64,000 bases of DNA. It comes from Amoebidium appalachense. Lineage: Eukaryota; Ichthyosporea. The stretch's first letter is position 1; every line of letters starts with the position of its first letter. Below the pieces are notes generated by a model. It was given only the letters and a program-made list of their open reading frames with translations, searched no databases and was not told where the DNA came from. Shown in pieces: positions 20,800-38,439 of the stretch. The position numbers and the translations under genes are program-made. The stretch is taken from positions 6,448,001 through 6,512,000 of the forward strand of contig CAVNZM010000012.1 of assembly GCA_963693365.1 (NCBI GenBank), read 5' to 3'.

Positions 20800-23522
20800 G
20801 TAACACCCCGCACAGACGGAAGTGCACAGTCAAACACCAACACGTCCGTGTGAGACCAACGGGGGCCGGGGGTGCCCGGGGAGGGAGGGAGGGGGGGGAA
20901 GACAAATACGGAATATCGCACATAGTGTCACACAGCTACTCAGATAGTTATTCTTGCCTGGTTACCCCTTACCCCTGCTACGACAATCAGTTGGTTTGGG
21001 CAACTGGGTTACGTTGGGCTTTGTTCCTTTCCGGCCACAGCAAAGCTGAGAATAGGTGAAAAAAGACGTAGCCTTCCCTGATCAAGGGGCACCTCCTTTT
21101 GTAGCACCGCAAAGAAACACGAAGCGGCAGCCCTCAATATCAAAGCTGTTGAACGCATTACACGAGCACTAGGCATGAACACACAGTACTCATACGGCGT
21201 GCTGGAAGCCACTGGCAATGCACCGCTGGCTGCAGTATGTTGAAGACCTTTTGGTCTGGCAGGCCCTGTTGCTTACCGCGCAAGCATTATGTTTTAGAGG
21301 GCGATTTTTATTCCGGCAAAGTGCGTCTCCTTTTCCTGTACGTTAGACACCTTCATCTCGGCAGTTCTCTACCCCTGCACTGCGAACACCATCACCAGCC
21401 TTGAGCGTTTGCTTCTCCTGCACGCATGCTGGACGTTCATGAGCCACGGTTGAACGGTATACCTACTAGCCCTAGTTTAGCTCAAAATTGAAGCGGAAAA
21501 AAGGTGGTGATTGATGTCTGGCGCAATGTACTAAACGGAACATAACCTGAAGAATGAACACGGAAAACTGACGCCTGAGGGAAGTCGCGGTTCGCGGACT
21601 GTGGTTTTTCCAATGTTTTCACTGCCATCCAGAGCTTTGCGTAACGGTAAATTGGAAGAGGGTATCAGAAATTTAATTGATTACTCACGAATTTGCATTA
21701 ATGGCCATAGATCGCTATAGAACCCCGGAATTTGAACCGTTAGGCCTTAACCCCTGAGCCGTTCGCCGGGAGGCCAAAATAGTTGAACGAGCTTTGAAAA
21801 ATAGAAAAAATCATTAAAGGCGGCCAAAGTAGACAAAAATGCACCAAGCACATGTACATACGTTTTTCTTTGTGTCCCATAAAAAAAAAACGGCCGGCGT
21901 GTTCCTATGTGTCCGCACGTGTTATGAACACGTGATTTGTGTCGATTTTGTCAATCGCGGCGGGGTTTCTTTCAAGACAAATTACGTACAGGGGCTCCCG
22001 TGAATCCCCGTAAAGATCTCAGCTGAGTCGGATTGATGCTTATATCAGCCGATCGATTCCAGGGTTGGAATCCGTGAATCCCGGGCATCCTCTTACCGCC
22101 AGCGTTCGAAATTGGGGGGCCGGCCGCTGAAAATAGAGACACAGTTAGGCAGAACACCCACGAGAAACAGAAAAATATAGTCGACCCCGGTGTTTTCAAT
22201 GTTTTTCGAAAGTAGAAAACATACTTACTTAGCCAGAAATTCCTAGCGTCATGACTATTACGCTTCAGGCGCTATACTGTATATTTCGAAGGTCGCTGAT
22301 GCATTTATTTTTGAATATGATGGAAAAATGCATCGGCGAACGGCTAGGGGTTAACATACGCGCACGTGCATTTAGTAAACACAAAATACAGTCCCTATAC
22401 CGACCGGCTGCGCATTACTGGCACGTGCACGCACGCATGATACCCATCTCTTCTTCCCTTACATTACCGACACTCATCATACCCATCGCGTCTTTCATGG
22501 CCTACACATAATGCCCATCTCTTCTTCCATCTCGTCTTCCATTGCCTCAGATATCACTCTCTTTTTCCATCGCTAACAAGCAACACACTGATCTCCTCTT
22601 CCATCACTAACACGTATCACACTCATCTCTTGTTCCATCACTGACACGCATCACACCCAACTCTTCTTCCATTACCTACACATTATACCGATTTCTTCTT
22701 CCAATCCACGCATCAAACTCCTCTCTCCTTTCATCAACGACACGTAACATACCCATATCTACTTTCTTTAGTGACAAGCACTACCCATTCACTAATTCAG
22801 AGTTGATTGTGGGACGTTATGACATCCCCCCGGTCTGGAAGACGGCGTCCCGGCGTCTTTGACGCCTCTGCGCTCGCTCCCAGGCCAGGTCAACCCAGAG
22901 GTACGCATGGATCGTACCTTCTGAAGTTCTCTGCTACCAAGTAATGATAGAGGAGTTGGGCCTCTGTGGCCTCTGACCTGGATATGACCCGGACCCACAG
23001 CCACCTAAAAACACCCCGGACCTGAGCTGAGACCCATTTACAAATTCAGAGTTGCTTGTGGGACGTTCATGACATGTTTTGATAGTGTGTTTTCTGATTG
23101 GTGCACTGCGCACCACTGCGCGATTATGATTGGTTGTCTAAAAATCGCACCGCCGAGCCAAGAGCGCAAGGTCGCAAACTCGAAACAAAACACAACATGT
23201 AGGCTTTTTCATGTTTATGGATGGGCCATGCAGAGAACCTCTCTCTACTTCACATCCATGTTTTGTACCCTTATTTTTAACTATATTAGACTTTGTTATT
23301 GAACCAAAAACTCTCATCTGTACGCAAGACAAGCCTCAAATTATACCAGCCACATCCGCTGCTTTCTGTGACACAGCAATGTTTGCTTGCTCATTATATT
23401 TTTTTGTGTAGTCACAGCAACAATTTTTCACTTTTGCATCCGGTCTCCTACTTTTTCCCTCTCTTTGGCCCTATTGTGCTACCTCTCTCTCCGTTTTTGT
23501 TTTGTGTGTGTGACTGTGGCAG
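20800..23522. other. Largely unique stretch without a supported gene
   Basis: From 20.9 to 22.5 kb there is unique DNA of ordinary composition. A tRNA-like fragment lies on the minus strand near 21720-21775. From 22440 to 22790 a degenerate repeat of about 45-50 bp recurs (CATCTCTTCTTCCAT with CACGCATCACACC variants). A segment with GAGTTG, TTGTGGGACGTT and ATGACAT occurs twice (22798 and 23047). CCAAT-type pentamers flank 23095-23135. Nothing here supports a gene start with confidence. Confidence 0.4.
22440..22790. repeat. Degenerate tandem repeat
   Basis: Pyrimidine-rich units built on 'ACCCATCTCTTCTTCCAT..CACTAACACGCATCACA' recur about seven times with drift and no fixed period (roughly 45-50 bp). 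Confidence 0.6.
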
Positions 23523-27986
<4,464 letters not shown>

Positions 27987-28688
27987 GTGGGGTCTAACGG
28001 TGATTTGAGTTTTAAAATGCAAATGTGATTGGTGCGTTTAAAATTGTGCAGCCACAAAACAGGAGGAGGCACTGTCTATGATTAGTGGGTGCTTCTGGTG
28101 GAATGTGTCCACTTTGACACCACACGTACATTAGTGAGCACATATACACACATGTTTAGTTTGTAAACACTTACGGAGAAATCCCATGCATGTACACCCG
28201 ATAATTCCTGCTCCGCATACGCATCTGTTAATGAAGCACTTACGTACACACGCACGTACACACGTTTGCAAAACAGTTCATGCATGTCGGACCAGGTGAA
28301 CAAAACGTAGAAAACCGTACGGACTGTTAAGAAATATTTACAAGGGTCTCAAAAATGGTTGCCTTCTTTGGATAAATTAGTAATAATTTTAGTTTAGTCC
28401 ATAGTACTTGGAGCGAGCCACATGTACAACACAGTTTCTGTGATGATCACATGATTAATCTTTGATCAATCTGCATGAGTTTCTTGTTCATGTTCATCCA
28501 AGCAGTGTGATGGGTGAAAGCTGGGTTAATGCAGACATGCAATTTGATGCAAAGTGGAGCATGCGGAAATACGGCTACATCCTGTACAGATCAAATTGAA
28601 TGCCGTTGGCAAACGGTTGGGCTAAATTATGTGGTGCATACAATAAACACTTGTGCAACCTTGTGGTCCTCGTGTGTGTGTGTATCTG

Positions 28689-28730
<42 letters not shown>

Positions 28731-29540
28731 TGTTTGTGTGTGTGTGTGCGTGTGCGTGCGCGCGCGCGCGCGCGTGTGTGCGTGCTTGTGCGTGTGTGTG
28801 TGCCTGCGTGCGTTTATGCTACATGTGCACGTGTGCGCACACTGTGTGCATGTGTATCCCTTGAGCGTAGCGTATGCGAAGAGTGTGTTTGTGTTTCATA
28901 ATTTGCGGTTGCAAAGTGTGCAACGTACGGACGGGGTGATCCTGTGCGCATGTCACTTGAATGTGCCTCCCGTGTCTGTTTATGTGTGTGGTGAATGGTA
29001 CGTGCCACATGGCTGTAACAGTTTTTTTACACGTATGTAGGACATGGTGAGTGCGTGTGCGTATTGTAGCAGTTGTCGCAGCTGCGGATATGTGTGTGCC
29101 ATCTGTGTGAACTATGTTCCACTACGTATTGTACACATGTGAAAATTGTGTGTGTGCACCTTCACGACTTGTGCTTTTTTGAGTATACATGTGATATATA
29201 TAGAGTAGTGCCACGGTGATGTATGCGACATCGTGTGCGCTTCACGGTGTGTCAATGCCACAGTGTTTGTGTTTGTGTGCGTTTGTCCATGCGCTTGCGC
29301 GGCTTGTGCGGCTTGTGCGTGCGTATGCACGCGCATGCCATGTGTGTGCATGCACATTTTGTGCCTGTACGTGTGTGTGTGTGTGTGTGTTTTTCTTTTG
29401 TGTGTGTGTGTGTGTGTCACGTTTTGCGTGCATGTTCGTGAGTGTGTATACGTGTGTGTGTGTGTGCGTAGGTACGTGTATGCGTGCGTGCATGGATAGC
29501 GTGTGCCCGCGTATATGTGTACATGTGTGTACGCGTATCT
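27987..29540. other. Intergenic, TG-rich
   Basis: After the stop at 27986 come about 600 bp of unique DNA with CCAAT-type pentamers (near 27959 and 28027). Then comes a TG-rich zone (28670-28860) containing GT repeats and an alternating CG run (28757-28774), and a second TG-rich zone (29260-29540). No gene seen. Confidence 0.45.
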
Positions 29541-29549
29541 CCTTGGTCC

Positions 29550-30714
29550 GGAAGACGTAAATACCCGTCTTCTAGAACAACTTTGAGGTTTTCTTATTTT
29601 TCGATCGCGTTGTTGCCAGAAGACCAAGGCCTCCTATATACTAACATATAGGATCCGGAGTTAATATATAGGAGGCCTTGCAGAAGACCCCTAACAAGTA
29701 AAGTGTCGCTATAAAGCCTATGATATTTATAACAACTTTCTATAATACGCGAAGCGCGGTTTACTAATGATAAAGCGGTTTATTTTTTTTTTAAAAAGTG
29801 GCTTGGTCGTGATTTCTCGAAGACGGCAAAACACCGCTTCTAGACTTAGAATTTGGCACTCTATCAGATCGATCGATTTTATCATACTTAGCGCTGTGGC
29901 CCCGGCTGGAGCAACTGTGGTTCCTCGGTTCACTGTTCGAAGCGCTGTTGCCAGAGCCTTTCGTGCTTGCTTCTATTCAAGTATAAGGCACGGGTATGAC
30001 ACTCAAAAGTCTTTTGTTATTCATTGCACACCATACGCTTGGTATGTGAACAATTAATGAGGGGGCAGCAGAAACGGTAGGCCAGGTCTAGGCCTGGTAA
30101 CCGCTCAGCCGCTGCCATAAACTTCGCAACTTGAAATGAAACAACAGCATTTGTGGGACTACTGTTACCTTACGCAGTGGTTGGCTGAGCTCGATTTTAA
30201 ACAACATCTGCTCGCTCATGTGCAGACCATAGTGGGCTACTGTGGTAGATCTGAGTGAGGAGCAGATGACCTTACAAACATCGCCTGTGCATGGCACACG
30301 GTCAATGTGTGTTTATATGCTATAGAACTTCAAACAAGAACTTCGTTGTGTCAAGTGGGCAGCGTAAGTTATGGTGCTTTATACCTCCAGAGAGAAAAAG
30401 CAGCCTGGGGGGCTGGAGAATGGAGCAAGGGAGGGAGCGAAAGGGAAAGTTCTCGAAGCCACATTCCACACTCATCACCAACATTCGAAAGTGTAGGGGC
30501 CAGGATAACATGAAACAAAGGTTATTGTGCATAACGAAGGCTTTTTTTGTTTGGGAAAAAGTAAGGAGAAAAGGTGCAAAGAGGAAGCGAAGTTGGCAGA
30601 AAAGTCCTCGGCCAAAAGCGCTGGGCCGGGCTGCCGCCAGCGGCGCCGGCGGAATCGATCGATCGTATTAGAGAAATTTTCTAAATCCAGAAGACGGAAA
30701 AACACCGCTTCTAG
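29550..30714. repeat. Stem-loop motif repeated three times, plus a palindromic insertion
   Basis: A roughly 26-bp motif GAAGACG...CCG(T)CTTCTAG capable of forming a hairpin occurs at 29551-29576, 29819-29843 and 30690-30714. Between the first two, a 54-bp inverted repeat (arms 29626-29640 and 29665-29679, AAGGCCTCCTATATA and its complement) is bracketed by near-identical TTGCCAGAAGACC and TTGCAGAAGACCC. That arrangement looks like a small insertion with a duplicated target. Confidence 0.6.
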
Positions 30715-30830
30715 CCGCGATCGATTTTCCTCCCAGTGTCCGGTCTGTGCGTGTATACGTAGGCCTAGGAGTCGTACACAACTGTACAGGAATGCATTTT
30801 TGAAACTTTGCGCCATCGGTTGCCCATCTG

Positions 30831-30908
30831 ATTGGCCTTCCATTTTGTGCCTTGCCAATCAATCGGAAGACAACCACCAATCACATTAGTCAAATCATGA
30901 GCACCAAT
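30831..30908. promoter_or_regulatory. Cluster of CCAAT-type pentamers upstream of the DGAT2-like gene
   Basis: ATTGG at 30831 and CCAAT at 30855, 30877 and 30904 lie within 78 bp, about 700 bp before the DGAT2-like start codon. Spacings of 22 and 27 bp resemble multi-site NF-Y promoters in other eukaryotes. This is suggested only by the motif; the transcription start is unknown. Confidence 0.3.
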
Positions 30909-31597
30909 CAACATTTCGCTCTATGGTCACGCTAAACTCACGATTGCGACATTGCAAAAACTAATGTTCTTCAAAAAATGAAACACCGTTAAAGAACATG
31001 TTTACAAAAATGAAGAAAAAAAAAGCATGTAAGAAAGTAACTGTATCTTTTTTGCTCAGCAATAGAATTTGTTCCGTGCCGTAAGTTGCTTATCATGCCT
31101 ATAGAGTGACATAAAGCCTTTAGTTATTTTATACAGGTGATCATTTTTGGAATTTGCTAACAAAGCGAGATCTAGCGGTCTCCCAGCATCTTGGTAAAAA
31201 GTGTGTCGCGGACTCGCGCTCTCAAGCTTCTCATGAGCACTCCCGCTTCAAGTCATCATTGCAACCATCGCAAACATTGGGTGCACGTGTTTTATGATTT
31301 ACCTGGCAGGCACCTTTATACTCCCACTATCACTATAGACCAAGCTTACGGAAACACGCATGTGCTTGCACACACACCGGTTTCTTGAAAACCACACACA
31401 AGTACGAAGTTTCGACACTGCACCTTCTTCAAAACTGTGTGCTGGCCTTCAAGTTTCTCCGTTCGAAGATTCAGATTGAAAACCATCCATCTCTCATATT
31501 CCCTAGGGCAATCTTTTACATAGAGTCTAATCGACACCATTCTTTCCTATCATTTCTCCTCCCAGTCTAGCCCTCTCTCTTGGGCTTTGACTTAAAA

Positions 31598-32263
31598 ATG
31601 CCTCCACACGTGCAAGCATCGGCTGCTGTTACTGACAGTGTAGACGAGATGTCCCCAGATTCAAGCCCTAAGCACATTTGCGAAACCAAAGAGGTACGTG
31701 AGAACAGATGTTGTAGAAGCATTCATTGACGAAACGATTGTAGGGCTGGCGCTTTACCTTGACTTGGCACTTTTAAATAGCTGATAACTGCCTTGGCATA
31801 CGACAAGATTCCTTCCGGCGCCTGCCCTCACGGGCGCGCCCGACTCTCGCTCTTACTCTTTTATCACTGCTTTTTGTCCCTTCACCGCACCGCTTATTCC
31901 CCCCCCTCCCCCCCCTCCCTTCCACCTCTCACGTCGCCTTTTGTCACTACAATCGTGCCACACACGAACACACACACACGCACACATGCACATACCCGCG
32001 CACACAGTCACACACACAAGTGCGCATGCACACATACACACACACGCACATGCACACACCAAACACACGAACACACTCCCCGGCCCCCCTGCCCCCCCCC
32101 CCCCCCCCCCCCCCCCTCCCCCTTTTCAACCTTCTTCCGTCCGTCGTCTCCGCACACAAAAAACCTAAAAAAAGGTATAGGCACACACGTGAACACACTA
32201 AAGCAAGCACATACACGCGCATGATCGCTTGCACATCGACACACAATAAACACACGCACGCGC

Positions 32264-32317
<54 letters not shown>

Positions 32318-32590
32318 CAACATATGCACCCCCCCCCCCCCCCCCCCCCCCTCTGCCCCAACATTTGAGCACACACACTGCCAACTGTACTTTACCCTCC
32401 CTCCCCCCTTTCCCCTCACCCCCAAACCTGTGCACCCCAACCTTCCCTGAGCTTCTGCACACATACACACACTGACACATGCACATACACATACGCACAC
32501 ATACACACGTGTGTGCGCGCACACACACCCACACACACGCACACCACACGCACACACACACCAAAAAATTCACACCCACAATCCCTTCCA

Positions 32591-32637
<47 letters not shown>

Positions 32638-33461
32638 AGGATGCAAAACGTGAGCTCGAATGGTACGAGCATGGTCTCCAGGCCCTCTCCGTTTTCATCA
32701 TTGGAAATCTCTTCTGCAACTGTCTTATCGTGTTTGGGGTGGCACACTATGTGCTCTCCCATGTGGGGATCGAATGGATGCTGCTACCTTTTGTCGTTAT
32801 TTACTTTGTCAACGTGTACACGTCCAAGGCACACATCACAGGTTAATGTCCTTAGTTTTTGCCCCCCCCCCCCCCCCCCCCCCCCACCCCACCCCTCCCC
32901 TCTCCCCACGCCTTTGCCTGTTTTGCCATTTTCTATTAGCCGGAAAAGAGTTGCGGATTGTGTTTTGCTGGCTGCTGTATCCTTCCCCTCCCCCCCCCCC
33001 CCTCCCCCCCTCGGTCTATATCCCAAGACCAGCCTTCAACTCAACCCTGCCGGTTCCTCCCCCTCTGTCCCCTACCTCGACTTGCATATCACCTGCACTA
33101 ATCACGGCATTCACACAACCATCTACAACAAGCTCGACACACCCACGTTCAATACACTAGACATCGTTCGTTTCCCACATCACGACTCATTCATCTCCCG
33201 CACTGCAAAATACGGCATCATGACAAGTCAAATGCATAGCTACCAGCGCAAATGCTCCACACTTGCTGCATTCACCACATGCACTGCACGACTTGCTAAA
33301 ACATTGCTTAACAAAGGCTACTCGTTTAGACTCTTGCACCACAAAATGCACAGCTTTCTCGCCACACACCCGCACATATACCGTGGCGTTCACTCCTCTC
33401 ACATACTCTCCATCATCACTAAAAAGATCAACACTCCCTAGTCCCCCACTCTATCCCCGGT

Positions 33462-33501
<40 letters not shown>

Positions 33502-33518
33502 TACCAGCCCCTACACCT

Positions 33519-33550
<32 letters not shown>

Positions 33551-33719
33551 CCCCCCCCCTCCCTCTCTCTCTCCCTCTCTCTCTCCCTCTCCCTCTCTCT
33601 CCCTCCCTCTCTCTCTCTCTGTCTCCCTCTCTCGCTCTCTTTCGTTCTCTCTCGTTCTCTCCCTCCCTCTCTCTCTCTCTCCCTCTCCCCCTCTCTCCCC
33701 CTCTCCCCCCCCCCTTCCC

Positions 33720-33750
<31 letters not shown>

Positions 33751-33877
33751 CTCTCTCTCCCCCGCTCCTTTTCCCAAACAATTCCCCCCGCCGTTCTTCT
33801 TTCTCAGCCGGCTAGGTTTTTTGGGTTGCCTGGTAAGTTTTGAAATGGAGGTCTCGTCTCTGATCTGTCCACCACAG

Positions 33878-33926
<49 letters not shown>

Positions 33927-33965
33927 CCCCTCCCTCCCTCCCCTCCCTTCCCTCCCCCCCCCCCC

Positions 33966-34005
<40 letters not shown>

Positions 34006-34515
34006 CCCCTTCTCCTCCCCCCCCCCCCCCCTTCCCCTCCTACCTTCTTTTTCCCCCCCCTTCCCCCCCCCCCCCCCCCCCCTGGCCAAACCCTGTATAC
34101 ACTCTTCTCATCAGCAGGTCTCTAACCCACTCTGCAGAACGTTTTACGCATTTCTCCCCTCGGAGAACTTGGTCGTTGGTGCGTTTTTGTCTGACATCTA
34201 ACGACTCTGCAGGGTCCCCTGAGACTACTGACACTCTAACATTCCCTCCCCTCTCTTACTTCCCCCCCCCCCCCTCCCCCTTTCCCTCCTCCTTCCCCTC
34301 CCATTTTCTCTGCACACCCAACAGGTCTTAACCAGATCTGCACATCGTTAGTCACAATCTTCTCACATATATGAGAGAATGATCGTATTGGTACGATTTG
34401 TCTAATATCTGACGATTCTGCAGCATCCCTAAGACCCCCCTCCCCCTCCCCTCCCCCTCCCCCCCCCCCCCCCCCACCTTCTCTCTCTCTCTCTCTCCCT
34501 CTCTCCCTCTCCTCC

Positions 34516-34602
<87 letters not shown>

Positions 34603-34607
34603 TTCCT

Positions 34608-34646
<39 letters not shown>

Positions 34647-34707
34647 GCGCCTGTTGTTTTGCTTGTCATTTGTTGTTCTGGTTGATTACCTGTAATCTTC
34701 GCTTATT

Positions 34708-34742
<35 letters not shown>

Positions 34743-36330
34743 TGTGCGGGGTTGCACATACCGGTGTCTACTTTTCTTCTTACTGTTTTTCTCTCCACAC
34801 ACTTCATCTGTCCACTTCTGCATACCCCCTTTCATAGCTATAGACACACTTCACACATTGCGTTACGCGCACGCATGCACACACCGCTCTGTTGGCGACA
34901 GCTCCCTTGGAACCCATGCGGCATGTTACCCGCCGGCGTAACATAACTCGGACTATCGGTTTGGCTTTTTTCAAGCCCAAAGCAATGGGTGATACCATAT
35001 TTCCGGCTGACATCCGGGGGCATAGCTTTCCGTTCGAAGACGATAAAGTTCCGCCCTAGTAAGCGTGTTACTACCCTGCGGCGTGGGTCAAATCTCATAT
35101 TTTCCCCTCTGACTACGAATTCTGTGGCCTTCGGGACTTAATTCTTTTCAGCTGGTGTAGTATGTTAGCCAGGGAAGTATCGACTTAGGTATCGACGGGG
35201 GAGCTTCCTAGAAGCCCCGTCTCCTGAGTTCCTATCTATATTTTTCTTGCTTCTGCTTACTGCTGCAACTTTAACCCCCGGCCTTTCCCACTGCCCTTGC
35301 CTGCATAAGCAACCCTGCTCGTCTCTGATCAAGACGGGTGACCTACTCATGTTCAAGTGAAACTGTATCTGAGTTGGGTTTCGTTAACGAGGGGAATAGG
35401 TCGAAACTCGGGTACTGTGGATGACGTGGGCCCCCCCTGAGGATGGGCTCTGCTTATTATGCATACTCTTTATGTATGGCTTGCATTCTGCATCGTGTTA
35501 TCCGTTTGTTCTTGTGTACTTCGTACTTTTTGACGCATTCAAAACCCCCCCTCCCCCCCCCTCGTGCATCTGTAAGCACATACATATTTTTCGCTGCACT
35601 GCATTAGTTTGCATACACATCTTCACCGTTTTGCTCACCTTGCTTGCATAAGCAACCCTGCTCGTCTTTGATCAAGCTGGGTTGACCCTCCCAAGTTCAG
35701 TTGATGCTGCAGTCTGAGTTGGAGAGTCGTATATACGCGGGCTAAGGGGTCGAAACTCAGACGCAATTGATGACTTGGGCCCTCCCTGAGGATGGGCTCT
35801 GCTTATGACGCATACTGTGCGCATGGATGATGTTGCATACTTGGATGTTTGCCTTTGCATGTGTCCTGCACCATGCTTCTCATCGTGTATGCGTACTTCG
35901 TACCGTGTTCCGCATTCAACCCCCCCCCCCCCCCCCCCCCCCCCCGCCTCCCCTAAAAAAATGTGGTGGTGGTGGTGGTGGTGGTGGCGGGGGGGGGAGG
36001 GGGGAGACCATGCCTATTGCATATTGTGCAATACTATGCTCAATGCTCTATGCTCCGGAAGATTCACCGCTGCCCCTCTCCCCCCCCCCCCCCCCACCCA
36101 CCCACCCCTCCTCCCCCTTTTCCCCTGCCCTTTATGTAGGCACCCTTCCCCCACATTAACATTCTAAGACTCACACAGACACACGCTTCATCAATTGCGT
36201 ACCCACCTCAACCGACCAATCACTCACCCTCCCGAGTCATCCTTTGTGACAGTTTAGAAGCTTTTCTTTTTATGCCATTGGTGGTTAGAGTCGTATTTCT
36301 GGGGATTTCAGCTAACTCAACACCTTTTAG

Positions 36331-36371
<41 letters not shown>

Positions 36372-36820
36372 GCCCCGCCCAAAACACACACCTCAACACT
36401 AACTGGCCTCCCCCTCCCCCACTACCACACCCCCACTCTGACTCCTCCCCGTCCTCACTGTTTCACACTGTTTCTCTTGTCTGTCCTTGAAAAATTACCA
36501 TATTTCTCGCCATTTCCTGTTGCTGACACCGCATCAATCAGGCGAGAAGACATGGGATTTTTGGCGTGGCGTCTACACCAGTGGGCTGATCACGGAGTAC
36601 TTCCCCATGCGTGTTCTGTCGTCGGCCAGCCTGCCCCCCACCAAGCAGTATGTGTTTGGGTTCCACCCACACGGCATACACTGCCTTACTATGTTCGAGC
36701 TGTGCTACACCAAGTCTCAGGTGTGTTTTTTAACCTCTCTCTAATCTTACACACACGTGCACACACACGCGCGCGCGCGGGCACATCATATGCACACACA
36801 CAGCACAAACAAACGAACGC

Positions 36821-36857
<37 letters not shown>

Positions 36858-37035
36858 TCACAAACACACTCACATACACACACACACACACACACAATTA
36901 CACACGTACATGGACACACACAACCATTACACGCACACACACCCATTTACCACACACAAGCCCATACAGACACACACACACACACACACGGGTGCATGCC
37001 TGGATGTGTATATGCATATATTGTCCCCCCCCCCC

Positions 37036-37066
<31 letters not shown>

Positions 37067-37254
37067 ACCCAACTTCAACCCTCCGCCCACTCCTGACCGT
37101 GCTACCCACACTCTATCTCCGCATACCGATGCCACACCCACCATAAATATACCCCCCCCTCCCCTCCCTCCCCCCTCGGGGATACCTACCCACACCACAC
37201 ACCTCACAATTACACGGTCTCTTGGTTGTCTTTTTGTGATGATAGTACTGCCAG

Positions 37255-37287
<33 letters not shown>

Positions 37288-38391
37288 TTCACCCACCCAC
37301 CCACCACCTCTACCACCCTGCACGGCGTTCCTTTCTCCCCTCTAATCCCTTCTGGTTTCTACCTCCTTTTCTGCTTTACCCTCCCCCCCCCCCCCCCCTC
37401 CCCCCCCCCTTTCCCGTTGAAGCAAAGGATGGTTGGGTGTGTGTGTGTGGGGAGGTGGGGGAGGGAGGGGAGGGAGGGCGATATCTGTTTTTTGTGATAA
37501 CTTTTTGACGTTCTATCTTCGTCTTTTGTCTTCTGTCTGGTTCTTCATAATTCCAACCCATTAATGAATACCCCCCCCCCCCCCCGCCCCTGTCCACTCC
37601 CCTCCCCTCCCCCTCCCCCTTCGTCTCCCCTTCCACTCTCATTTCATCTGAGCATTATAAGAACCACTCCCATTGATTGTGCCGATTTTCTGATTCTCCG
37701 AATCACCTCCCCCCCCCTCTCCCCCCACCCACCCCCCCCCCCCTTTCCGCTGTGCACACCCCTACAGACTGACTCGAATGCGCCGAAGCTCATTACATAA
37801 ACCCCCCTTCTGTTCTGAATTTCGCAGTTCCACGAGAAATTCCCCGGCCTACAGCGCATGGTCGGGTTTGCAGCCACCATCATCTTCCGTGTGCCCATCG
37901 TGAGGGAGTTTTTCCTTTGGGGAAATTTCCGTGACATCAGCAGGGAGGTGGTGGATAGAACCCTGGCAGAGGGGAACCACATCTATTTGGTGGTGGGGGG
38001 GGAGGCAGAGGCACTGCTGACTGAAAACGGACGCGAGCAGGTGTGTATGTGTGTGTGTGTGTGTGTGTTTCCTTTCCTTTTTTTTTTTTTTGTTGGGGTG
38101 GGGGGGGGGGGGGGAGTGTGTGTGTTTGTTGGGGTAGAGGTGGGTGGGGATTGGTTAGGCTGGAATGGGGGGGGGGGGGGGGGGGGGGGGGGTGGGAGGG
38201 GAGGGAAGGATTAGCAGGAGTCACGGCTTGAGTGGTTGGGGGGAGGGGGGGGGGGGGAGAGTGTGTATGTGGAAGTTACGCTCGGAGAGTTTATTTTTTT
38301 TTTTGGGGGGGGGGGGGGTTCTGTCTGTATCCCCGTGGTTGGGTAGGTGGTGTGTCTGTGTGTGTGCGTGCGTGTGTGTTAAAAAGCTGTG

Positions 38392-38439
<48 letters not shown>

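Noticed and set aside
22018-22080. tRNA gene suggested by AGCTGAGTCGG and GGTTGGAATCC
   Set aside because: The T-loop lacks TTC and the arms do not pair as a cloverleaf.
32479-33441. A single 320-residue gene
   Set aside because: The frame runs by chance through CA repeats, the DGAT2 exon in the wrong frame, C-runs and then an RT fragment.
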